Assembly (NCBI GenBank): GCA_024291935.2
Contig: CM044309.1
Coordinates: forward strand, 98,977,628-99,041,627
Length of the DNA: 64,000 nucleotides
From: Okapia johnstoni
Lineage: Eukaryota > Chordata > Mammalia > Artiodactyla > Giraffidae
Reading direction: 5' to 3'
Part shown: positions 1 to 8,992 of the stretch, in pieces
Layout of the letters: every line of letters starts with the position of its first letter
Position numbering within the stretch: the first letter of the stretch is position 1
Made by a program: the position numbers and the translations under genes
Notes under the pieces: generated by a model
The model's database searches: none
The model's input: only the letters and a program-made list of their open reading frames with translations
Told to the model about the DNA's origin: nothing

Positions 1-643
1 TATATTTTCAAAAGTTCTTCCAACAGATAGAACAATAAAGAGAGATAAAGCCATGGGTCAATAAAAAATGATTACCAAAAAAAAAACAAAAACATTTCAC
101 TATGCTTTAACAGGTAAATAGATTATATCTTGGAAGTGGTTTGATTTGATTGGCTCGGATCTTCAGTGCTTTGCTTAAAAAAACACACAATATTTTAGGT
201 TCAAGACTTCTAAGGGATCAAGAGACTATGGACAGTTTCATAATCAGAAGCAACACACATAATCCAAGCCAGTCTGGTCAGCTGGTTGCCTGGATAAAAG
301 AATATGGATGAATCTTCACAAAAGAAAAACAAAACTGCTATAATAAACATCTCACTGAGGAAATGTCATTTTCATACATATTTGCCAAGCTTTTATTCAT
401 TCAAATTAGAAGCTTCCAAAATGTTTGTGTTGATTCAAACCCAATGGAATTTGTACATGCAAATTCCTTCTCCTAGTTAAGTCATTTACGCTTCTTTCTT
501 TGAAAAAGGTCAAATGCAGCTTCCTTCAAGAACATACTCATGACCTTCCCTCTGCCTTCAGTAAGAGTTAAGGGCATCTTCTTCTTAGGGAGCTCTCACT
601 GACTTGCACACTCTTCCCACCCAACTCTGGAATATGAATATCT
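1..643. other. AT-rich sequence without recognisable features
   Basis: I see no repeat family, no RNA gene and no open frame with a recognisable domain here. Ends before a Bov-tA SINE. Confidence 0.6.
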
Positions 644-647
644 ATGT

Positions 648-846
648 ACCCAGCGGCTCAGCAGTAAAGAATTTGCCTGTAATGCAAGAGATGTGGGTTT
701 GATCCCTGGGTCAGGAAGATCCCCTGGAGGAGAGCATGGAAACTCACTCCAGTATTCTTCTCTGGAGAAGCCCATGGACAGAGGAGCCTGGTGGGCTACA
801 GTCTATAGGTTGCAAAGAGTAGGACATGACTGAAGCAACTGAGCAC
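648..846 (+). mobile_element. Bov-tA SINE
   Basis: The tRNA-Glu-like head is visible (A-box region ggctcagcagtaaagaa, B-box ggtttgatccc), followed by the Bov-A body (ccatggacagaggagcctgg, then a gcaaagagtaggacatgact 3' end). It is nearly full length. A short possible target duplication, atgtac, lies at 644-649 and 847-852. Confidence 0.9.
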
Positions 847-852
847 ATGTAC

Positions 853-1160
853 TCTACACATAATTTTTGAAATGCCATTTAACAGTAGCACCCTCATGAA
901 CCAATGGCATAACTATCTGTATTTTGTCCCCAGAAGATAGTGCTTTCCTGAATGGCAGAATTGGGGATTTCCTCTCTGTGTTCTCATTCCATAAGAAGTT
1001 TTCTCCACAGAATTGAGACAAAGACCTTTACACTGAGATTCAAAATCAACAAAAGATGGAAATGAATATATCTTTTTAGTTTGTAAAATCATATCAATCA
1101 ACTCTGAGCCTTCACATACATATCTGGCAGTCTGAAAATTAGCCCTACTAATAGTCTGTC
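853..1160. other. unique spacer
   Basis: Non-repetitive AT-rich sequence between a SINE and a BovB fragment. A 62-codon open frame on the minus strand shows no recognisable motif and is taken as chance. Confidence 0.5.
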
Positions 1161-1172
1161 ATGGGAGAAGGC

Positions 1173-1754
1173 TCCAAAATCACTGCAGATGGTGACTGCA
1201 GCCATGAAATTAAAAGACACTTACTCCTTGGAAGGAAAGTTATGACCAACCTAGACAGCATATTAAAAAGCAGAGACATTACATCACCAACATAGGTCTG
1301 TCTCATCAAGGCTATGGTTTTTCCAGTGGTCATGTATGGATGTGAGAGTTAGACCGTGAAGAAAGCTGAGCACCAAAGAATTGATGCTTTTGAACTGTGG
1401 TGTTGGAGAAGACTTTTGAGAGTCCCTTGGACTGCGAGGAGATCCAACAAGTCCATCCTAAATGAGATCAGTCCTGAGTGTTCATTGGAAGGACTGATGT
1501 AGAAGCTGAAACTCCAATACTCTGGCCACCTGATTTGAAGAGTCAACTCATTTGAAAAGACCCTGATGCTGGGAAAGATTGAAGGCAGGAGGAGAAGGAG
1601 ACGACAGGGGATGAGATGGTTGGATGGCATCACTGACTCAATGGAGATGAGTTTGAGTAGACTCCGGGAGTTGGTGATGGAGAGGGAGGCCTGGCGTGCT
1701 GTGGTCCATGGGGTTGCGAAGAGTCGGACACGACTGAGCGACTGAACTGGACTG
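1173..1754 (+). mobile_element. BovB LINE, 5'-truncated 3' end
   Basis: RTE-type LINE remnant. It begins within the reverse transcriptase 3' region (tccaaaatcactgcagatgg) and runs to the characteristic BovB 3' end (gagtcggacacgactgagcg, then an actga-type tail). A 12-bp target duplication, atgggagaaggc, at 1161-1172 and 1755-1766 fixes the insertion at about 582 bp. The sense frame carries stops. The long open frame on the other strand is an antisense shadow of BovB. Confidence 0.92.
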
Positions 1755-2050
1755 ATGGGAGAAGGCATCTCTCCAGTTCTCTAAGATCATGCAAGAAGAG
1801 TCCCAGGGGTTTTAGACAGACCAAAACAGTCAGGTATGTCCTGCTCTCCAATCTACTTAGGACACAGTTGATACCATCTGAGCTTACAGAGCAGCCCTCC
1901 GTCCCCCTGCTAAGGCTGGACACAGAAATCTTTTACCAACAGTCTTGAGGTCTCAATGGTTTAATGTTCAGGCCATCAGCATCCCTGTGTCACACATCAG
2001 AGGCTCTTTATACTCTTAGAATGTTGCATGAAAGCCCATTCCAGGTACCC

Positions 2051-2286
2051 AAAATGTGTGCATGCAAGTATGCTAAGTCACTTTAGTTGTGTCCAACTCT
2101 TTGGGTCCCTATGGACTGTAACTGCTAGGCTCCTCTTTCATGGGATTCTCCAAGCAAGAACACTAGAGTGGGTTGCCATGTCCTCCTCCAGGGGATCTTC
2201 CAGACCCAGGGATCAAACCCTCATCTCTTACCTCACCTGCATTGGCAGGCAGGTTCTTTACCACTAGCACCACCTGGGAAATCCAT
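2051..2286 (-). mobile_element. Bov-tA SINE
   Basis: The reverse complement of the Bov-tA body and head is present, ending at the promoter-like head (tctttaccactagcaccacc). An 8-bp target duplication, aggtaccc, at 2043-2050 and 2287-2294 marks the insertion. Confidence 0.9.
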
Positions 2287-2324
2287 AGGTACCCCACATG
2301 CACTCCTAATTGTCCACCTAGTGT

Positions 2325-2457
2325 CTAGGGGTTTTTTTGTTTGTTTGTTCATTTTTGTTTTTTTGGCCACAGTGTGTAGCATGTAGGATCTTTATTCCCT
2401 GACCAGGTGTTGGAACTATACTCCCTGCACAGAATCCTAACCATTAGACCGCCAGGG
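2325..2457 (-). mobile_element. CHR-1-type SINE, interrupted
   Basis: T-rich start, then the diagnostic core (ggccacagtgtgtagcatg; ccctgaccagg; cctaaccattagaccgccag). The 5' end of this SINE was split by a Bov-tA insertion. Its last bases reappear at 2674-2690 (gactgccagggaagtct). It forms the base layer of the 2.3-4.6 kb nest. Confidence 0.75.
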
Positions 2458-2673
2458 GGCTTCCCATGTGGCACTAGTGGTAAAGACATCGCCTACCAAT
2501 GCAGGAGACTTGAGAGACATGGGTTCGATCCCAGGGTCAGGAAGATTCCCTGGAGAAGGAAATGGCAACACACTCCAGTATTCTTGACTGGAGAATCCCA
2601 AGGCCAGTCGGACATGGCAGGCTACAGTTCATAGAGTCGGACACGAATGAACTGACTTCAGCATGCATGCATG
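2458..2673 (+). mobile_element. Bov-tA SINE nested in CHR-1
   Basis: Head with B-box ggttcgatccc, body and 3' end are all visible. The target duplication gaccgccaggg (2447-2457) / gactgccaggg (2674-2684), with one mismatch, lies in the CHR-1 terminus, so this SINE landed in the older one. Confidence 0.88.
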
Positions 2674-3206
2674 GACTGCCAGGGAAGTCTCTCACCTCAG
2701 TTCAGTTCAGTCACTCAGTCCTGTCCAACTCTTTGCGACCCCATAGACTGCAGCATGCCAGGCTTCCCTGTCCATCACCAACTCCCAGAGCCTGCACAAA
2801 CTCATGTCCAGAAGTCAGTGATACCATCCAACCATCTAGTCCTCCGTTGTCCCCTTCTCCTCCTGCCTTCAATCTTTCCCAGCATCAGGGTCTTTTCCAC
2901 TGAGACAGTTCTTCGCATCAGGTGGCCAAAGTGTAGGAGTTTCAGCTTCAGCATCAGTCCTTCCAGTGAATATTCAGGACTGATTTCCTTTAGTATAGAC
3001 TGGTTGGATCTCCTTGCAGACCAAGGGACTCTCAAGAGTCTTCTCCAATACCACAGTTTAAAAGCATCAATTCTTTGGCGCTCAGCTTTATTTATAGTCC
3101 AACTCTCACATCCATACATGACTACTGGAAAAACCACCGCTTTACTAGACGGACTTTTGTTGGCAAAGTAATGTCTGCTTTTTAATATGCTGTCTAGGTG
3201 GGTCAG

Positions 3207-3398
3207 GGCTTCCTTTGTGGCTCAGCTGGTAAAGAATGTGCCTGCAATGCGGGATACCTGAGTTCGATCCCTGGGCTGAGAAGAACCCCTGGAGAAGGGA
3301 AATGCTACCCACTCCAGTATTCTGGCCTGGAAAATTCCATGGACTATAGTCTGGGATCACGAAGAATCCAACACAACGGAGCGACTTTCACTTTATGT
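3207..3398 (+). mobile_element. Bov-tA SINE nested in BovB
   Basis: The BovB sequence reads ctgtctaggt before this element and resumes with ttggtcacagc after it. A short duplicated target (gtgggtca / gttggtca) is visible. Head, B-box (gttcgatccc) and body are all present. Confidence 0.9.
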
Positions 3399-4379
3399 TG
3401 GTCACAGCTTTTCTTCCAAGGAGCAAGCATCTTTTAATTTCATGGCTGCAGTTACCATCTGCAGTGATTTTGGAGCCCAGAAAAATAAAGTCTCACTGTT
3501 TGCATTGTTTCCCCATCTATTTGCCAAGAAGTGACTGGACCGGATGCCATGATTTTAATTTTCTGAAGGTTGAGTTTTAAGTCAACTTTTTCACTCTCCT
3601 CTTTCACTTTCATCAAGGAGCTCTTTATTTCTTCCTCGCTTTCTGCCATAAGAGTGGTATCAACTGCATCTGAGGTTATTGATATTCCTTTCAGCAATCT
3701 TGATTCCAATTTGTGCTTCATCCAGCCTGGCATTTCGCATAATGCACTCTGCACATAAATTAAACAAGCAGGGTGACAATATGCAGCCTTGACGTACTCC
3801 TTTCCCAATTTGGAACCAGTCTGTTGTTCCATATCCAGTTCTAACTGTTGTTTCTTGACCTGCATACAGATTTCTCAGGAGGCAGGTCAGGAGGTCTGGT
3901 ATTCATCTCTTAAAAGAATTTTCCACAGTTTGTTATGATCTATACAGTAAGGCTTTGGCATAGTTAATAAAGCAGATGTTTTTCTGGAACTCTCCTGCTT
4001 TTTTGATGATCCAACGGATGTTGGCAATTTGATCTCTGGTTCCTCTGCCTTTTCTAAATCCAACCTGAACATCTGGAAGTTCACGGTTCCCGTACTGTTG
4101 AAGCCTGGCTTGGAGAATTTTCAGCATTAGTTGTTGCTAGCATGTGAGATGAGTGCAACTGTGCAGAAGTTTGAGCATTCTTTGGCATTGCCTTTCTTTG
4201 GGATTGGAATGAAAACTGACCTTTTCCAGTCCTATGGCCACTGCTGAGTTTTCCAAATTTGCTGGCATATTGAGTGTAGCACTTTCACAGCATCATCTTT
4301 TAGGATTTGAAATAGCTCAACTGGAATTCCATCACCTCCACTAGCTTTTGTAAGTCTTATAAGTCTCCACTAGGTTTTG

Positions 4380-4577
4380 TAAGTCTTCTATTTCCTGTGA
4401 TTCGAGTTCCAGATTTACCCCCCAAACCCCTCTCACTGTAGCTTGGCTCCCTCTGTAGTTATGCTGAAGAGGAAAAAATATGACAGGCATGCTTGAGTGC
4501 TGATTCCAGCCTGCATGACAGTTATGTTTTCTTACCATGGAGTAATAAGTTGGCATTCTGGTTCTGTAATAAGTTGG
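4380..4577. repeat. direct repeat, copy 1 (inside the BovB insertion)
   Basis: Matches 4981-5165 in direct orientation with roughly 20 differences by eye. The longest shared blocks include tgctgattccagcctgcatg and tgacaggcatgc. Family unknown. This copy arrived as part of the insertion bounded by the 18-bp target duplication. Confidence 0.85.
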
Positions 4578-4604
4578 CATTTCACTAGGGAAGTCTCTCA
4601 CCTC

Positions 4605-5400
4605 CCTGTTTTTCCCTTTAGCCTAGATCGCCCTTATCTCTCCTCAACATGAACTTTCCCCTGGGGGATGGAAGTAGCATAAGGACAATTTACCTGATAC
4701 AATGCTGGCTGCTCTTTCCTGATGTGTGAGTGGGAGAGGAGATGTTAACCACAAATAGTTTCTTTTTATTTTCTATTAGCTCACTTGTTAAGCATCCTTC
4801 AAAGGAAATGACTAGTCAGCCATGTCAGCAGAAACAAGGGCTCACTGAGGCAAGCGCTGTAAGCACTACTTCAAAGACACACCTGAGAAGAGGCAACCTT
4901 AGCTGAGTGTCTTCAGGTGTTGTAGCTCCTCTGCAGCACTGACACATTTGTGAAGAGTCACTGTGTTAGGTCAGCACTCAAAGACTTCTATTTCCTGTGC
5001 ATGAGTTCCAGATTTACCCCTAAAACCCTTCTCACTGTAGCTTGGCATTTTCTGTAGCTCTGCTGATGAGGATAAAATGTGACAGGCATGCCTGAGTGCT
5101 GATTCCAGCCTGCATGACAGTTGTGTTTTCTTACGGTGGAGTAATAAGTTGGCATTCCGGTTATGTAAATTAGTCTCAGGAGCTTTGATAACGTGCACCT
5201 TCGACTAGAGAAATGGATTCCCTATGTACAGGAGGTGGAGGACCAGATCGGGGTCATGCCACCACAGACAGCCTTGGGAGACCACAGGGAAGCTGTCCCC
5301 ACAGGCTCTCCCAGAGTCCTCAGATGCTCTTGCTTCATCTCTTTTTCAGTCTGAACCTTTACAGGAGCTCAGTAGCCTTGAATTGTTGAATGATTAACCC
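4605..5400. other. unassigned sequence around repeat copy 2
   Basis: Moderate GC and no recognised family outside copy 2. It could be an old LTR-type repeat or unique DNA. Short open frames on the minus strand over both copies resemble each other only because the underlying DNA is duplicated. Confidence 0.45.
4981..5165. repeat. direct repeat, copy 2 (in flanking DNA)
   Basis: Second copy of the 4380-4577 segment, about 390 bp beyond the insertion. It has no tandem duplications at its edges and blends into flanking sequence, so it looks like the resident copy, or another member of an interspersed family I do not recognise. Confidence 0.85.
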
Positions 5401-5403
5401 TTT

Positions 5404-5845
5404 TCCACCCTGGTGGCTCAGCAGTAAAGAATCTGCCTGCAATGCAGGAGAAACAGGAGATATGGGTTCGATCCCTGGGTCACAAACATCCCCTGGAGAA
5501 GGAAATGGCAACCCACTGCAGCATCCTCGCCTGGGAAATCCCATGGACAGAAGTACCTTGTTGTTACTGAGTCACTTCGGTCGTATTCAACTCTTTGCAA
5601 CCCCATGGATTGTAGCTCACCAGGTTCCTCTGTCCAAGGGATTTCCCAGGCAAGAATACTAGAGTGGGTTGCCATTCCCTTCTCCAGGAGAACTTCTCAA
5701 CCCAGGGATCAAACCCGCATCTCCTACAGTGGGAGGCAGGTCCTTTACCACAGAGCGACCTGGGAAGCCCACAGAGGAACCTGGTGGGCCACAATCTGTG
5801 GGGTTCCAAAAAAGTCGGATACGACTAAACAACAACAACAGCACT
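5404..5845 (+). mobile_element. Bov-tA SINE, split
   Basis: Head and body occupy 5404-5558 (ggttcgatccctgggtcaca) and the 3' part resumes at 5771-5845 (cagaggaacctggtgggcc, ending in a caacaacaacag tail). The gap is filled by an oppositely oriented Bov-tA. Confidence 0.87.
5559..5769 (-). mobile_element. Bov-tA SINE nested in Bov-tA
   Basis: A minus-strand copy with body (ccaggcaagaatactagagt) and head (cctttaccacagagcgacct). The target duplication acagaagtacct / acagaggaacct is imperfect. Host and guest are in inverted orientation and could form a hairpin. Confidence 0.87.
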
Positions 5846-5956
5846 GTTTATGCTACAAAACAAGTCCCCAAGCATTATCTTACTTTTTAAAAAAAAAGCC
5901 TGCATTTATTCTACTGTAGTTCAATGCAAGATCTCTGCAATGATCTCTGAAATTTT

Positions 5957-6132
5957 ATTTTTAAAAAAATACTTACTTATTTATTTGGCCGTGCTGAGTC
6001 TTAATTGTAGCATATGGTATCTTAGACCTTTGTTGTGGCCTGCAGGCTCTAGTTCGCTGACCAGGGATCAAATCTTGGGCCCCCTGCATTGGAAGTGCAG
6101 AGTCTTAGCTGTTGACCACCAAGGAACTCTCA
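5957..6132 (-). mobile_element. CHR-1-type SINE
   Basis: Starts ttacttatttatttggccgt, contains gttcgctgaccagggatcaa and ends gttgaccaccaaggaactct, the inverted tRNA-like head of CHR SINEs. Confidence 0.8.
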
Positions 6133-6374
6133 AGCATTATCCTTTTTGATTCTTGACAATACTAAGGGAGCATATGAAAGTTTATATATCCATTTTATAG
6201 ATGAAAAAACTGTGCCATAATGTTTTGTTGATTTGGGATCACGATGTAAGCAATCAACCAAGCCACAACACACTCAAAAATGTGACTGAGAATATTTTTA
6301 ACCTGGACATATCACTAATGCCATGTAACCTTTAAGGTGACACTCAAGACACATGTAAATAAATAATACAGTAA

Positions 6375-6592
6375 CTAACAGTTATGCAGCTCTTACTAAC
6401 TGAAAGGTACTGTGCTAGGCAATCTGTCCAGTCCTTATGACGTTAGTACAAATTATTATTCTCAATGTACAAGTGAAGAAAATAGACCTCAGAGAAATTA
6501 TGCACATTGTTCAAGGTCACATGATTAGGAAGTAGGAAAGCCAGAAATTAAACCTGAACACCCCAGACCTATGATTTTACCCTATGTTATAT
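6375..6592 (-). mobile_element. MIR SINE
   Basis: The diverged MIR core is recognisable in inverse orientation: ggtactgtgctaggca, then a degraded tail-to-head order ending caaggtcacatgattaggaa and agccagaaattaaacctgaa. The adjacent 6170-6270 has a weaker MIR-like patch (ccattttatagatgaaaaaa). Confidence 0.7.
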
Positions 6593-7281
6593 TAGAAATA
6601 TATGAAAACCCTTGCCTGGCTAGACACCATAAATCTTGATTTCTTCTTCCAGCTTGATTTGTCATGTGCAAAAGGCATCTTTTCCAGTTGGTTTAGTAGC
6701 CAAGTTTGAGATTTGGTTTCTATGCTCACAACTCATCATGCTTGTGCTAGGAAATCTGTCACTTCCTCCAACTCCACCACATGTGCCAATTTATACTTTC
6801 TAAGATAAGGACAATCCCAAGAATTGACACCTAAATTCCCAATTCTAGATTTCCCTATTCGATTCAAACTGCTTCTGAGAAATCCCAGTTATAACAGATA
6901 ACATGAGATGAAATTTTATGCTATTGAAAGACAATTCCATCAGAATACCAAGCACTGAATAATGCCCCACCTTCACATTTCTCAGATTTCAGATCTACTT
7001 ATTAGATATCAAGCTGTATTTCAACTGAAATAGGTATCTCATGTAATAGAAATTTTGTGATATATTTTAGAGTATTCTCTCCCCAGGTCACCCACCACAA
7101 TCACCCAAGTTACTCTTTCATTCAATAAATATTAAACCACTAATATTTATTGAACCACTAATTCAATAAATATTTATTGAACCACAAGTTTAGCTGATTC
7201 CTTTGAGAAACAAGGGAAAGGCATAGTCATTGTTGTCAAGCTCTTACTACTTAAAATATGTACGAAAATGAGTATTAAAAG
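6593..7281. other. unique AT-rich sequence
   Basis: No gene seen. At 7118-7190 a short L2/MIR-terminus-like patch repeats the motif caataaatatt / aatatttattgaaccac three times. Confidence 0.5.
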
Positions 7282-7293
7282 CATTATTAATTG

Positions 7294-7508
7294 TGGGGCT
7301 CCCCTGGTGGCTCAGCAGTAAAGAATTCACCTGCAGTGCAGGAGATATAGGAGACATGGTTTCAATCTCTGGGTTGGGAAGATCCCCTGGAAAAGGGCAT
7401 GGCAACGCACTCCAGTATTCTTGCCTGGAAAATTCCATGGACAAGGGAGCCTGGTGGGGTACAGTCTATGTGGTCGCGAAGAGTTGGACACAACTAAGGG
7501 ATGGAGCA
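7294..7508 (+). mobile_element. Bov-tA SINE
   Basis: Full head and body (ctcccctggtggctcagcag; gtcgcgaagagttggacaca). A perfect 12-bp target duplication, cattattaattg, lies at 7282-7293 and 7509-7520. Confidence 0.93.
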
Positions 7509-7523
7509 CATTATTAATTGCAG

Positions 7524-7652
7524 AAAGTGAAGGGAATGGCAACCCACTCCAGTATTCTTGCCTGGAGAAGCCCATGGACAGAAGAGCCTGGCGGGCTACA
7601 ATCCATGGGATCACAAGAGTCGAACACGACTTAGTGACTAAACCACCATGTA
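7524..7652 (+). mobile_element. Bov-tA SINE, head missing
   Basis: Begins inside the SINE body (gaatggcaacccactccagt) and runs to the 3' end (gagtcgaacacgacttagtg). The tRNA-like head is absent. It sits 3 bp beyond the target duplication of the preceding SINE. Confidence 0.85.
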
Positions 7653-7937
7653 TTTAAAAATTATTGACGTTTAGAGGAGGGACTGTGCTCTGTAAAGAAA
7701 GCTGCGTTTAAGTTGGAGTACCAAAGAAAGACACTATTCCAGGTTAAGCAAAAGTCAAGATCAAAAGACGGGCTAAGACAAAGCAGAACATTCATCTAGC
7801 TTGGTTGGAGCAGTGAATGGATTAAAAGATGTAGCAAGGAATCATTTGGAAGCCACTGCACTTTGAATGTACAGCCCTGCATTTTACTCTGCATTAACCA
7901 GTGGAAGGGAATGGCGTTATTTTTGTTACATAGCAAG

Positions 7938-8165
7938 TGGTTAAAAAAGAAACGCTGGAGTCAGACAGACTTCCAGCTTTGCCAGAGTATTTCAGTGACT
8001 CTGAGAAAGTCACATAACCATTCTAAATCTGCGTTTCCTCATCTGTGAAATGATAATGGATATAAAAACTACATATCAAGAGGTTGTGATGATTAAATAA
8101 AGCAATGATTACACAAGGAGAATTGACATTGAGGCTGGTGATAGTAGGTGCTAGGAAACGTTATT
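7938..8165 (+). mobile_element. MIR SINE
   Basis: Sense MIR order is clear: ggagtcagacagacttccag, then gtcacataaccattctaaat, tttcctcatctgtgaaatga, gattaaataaagcaatg and a gtaggtgctagg 3' part. Confidence 0.78.
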
Positions 8166-8297
8166 TAGTCACTAAATTGTGTCTAACTCTTTTGTAATCC
8201 CATGGACAGCAGCCTGCCAGCCTCCTCTGTCTGTGGGATTTTCCAGGCAAGAATGCTGGAGTGGGCTGTCAGTTCCTTCTCCAGACTAGGAAACCAT
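8160..8297 (-). mobile_element. Bov-A fragment
   Basis: Only the Bov-A body and 3' part are present (tagtcactaaattgtgtcta; gggattttccaggcaagaat); no tRNA head. It abuts the MIR 3' end. Confidence 0.82.
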
Positions 8298-8754
8298 ATT
8301 AGTGTTAAATTAGTAAATAGTCAAAGACTTTTACATTTCTTATAACTCACTCTGTGCACACTGGAACAACTTCTAATTCATTTTTGCCCCTTCGATTGTG
8401 ACAAAAGGGCTTCCACGTCTGTTCAGTTGAGCGTCTGTGAATACTTCTGTCCCTTCAGCTCTTTTCCTATTTCTGTGATTGCACTGGCCTTCCTGGCAAA
8501 CAAGCCACATTGATATTTTATATTAATCTTCTATTCAGGTAAAACCTAAAGGACTTTTTATAAATACTATGCCTGCCATGGCCAGCCTCCTGAATCCTGT
8601 CCTCCTGCAATTATTCTTTTCCTAAATGTAGACATTTACACCATCAATGTTCATTTAATTTTATTAATTTCAATCAAACTTTTCCTTACAGAACTCTTCC
8701 TAAAAGTACTAATATGATCTAATATTTTAACTATACATCACCTCAACATTTGAT
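8298..8754. other. unique AT-rich sequence
   Basis: No repeat family or coding signature recognised. Confidence 0.5.
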
Positions 8755-8764
8755 AAGCATTGAA

Positions 8765-8982
8765 AAAAAAAAAGTGAGAGTGCTAGTCGTCCAGTCGTGT
8801 CCGACTCTTTGCAACCCCATGGCATGTACCCTGCCAGGCTCCTCTGTCCATGGGATTCTCCAGGCAAGAATATTGAAGGGGTTAACCTTCCCCAAGGAAT
8901 CTTCCCGACCCAGGGATTGAACAGATGGATCCCTGAGTCTCCTGCATTGCAGGTGGATTCTTTACCATCTGAGCTACTAGAG
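8765..8982 (-). mobile_element. Bov-tA SINE
   Basis: An A-run and gtgagagtgctagtcgtcca precede the inverted body; it ends in the inverted head (tctttaccatctgagctact). Target duplication aagcattgaa (8755-8764) / aagcactgaa (8983-8992), one mismatch. Confidence 0.9.
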
Positions 8983-8992
8983 AAGCACTGAA

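Larger units (their letters stand above)
2699..4586 (-). mobile_element. BovB LINE insertion with a non-BovB 5' segment
   Basis: A perfect 18-bp target duplication (agggaagtctctcacctc at 2681-2698 and 4587-4604) bounds the insertion. Read on the minus strand, 2699 to about 4350 is BovB: 3' tail, C-terminal region, reverse transcriptase palm (a degraded YADD region near 3680) and fingers, interrupted by a Bov-tA at 3207-3398. Beyond about 4350 the BovB consensus stops and about 200 bp of other sequence (about 4380-4577) continues to the 5' target duplication. That segment matches 4981-5165 at close to 90% by eye. Small tandem duplications sit at both of its edges (23-bp unit at 4336-4358/4365-4387; 16-bp unit at 4542-4557/4566-4581). 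Coding capacity is destroyed by stops and frameshifts. Confidence 0.9.

Noticed and set aside
4341..5198. Two similar minus-strand frames (4341-4601 and 4971-5198) as paralogous genes
   Set aside because: Their similarity follows from the duplicated noncoding segment; no conserved start context or domain.
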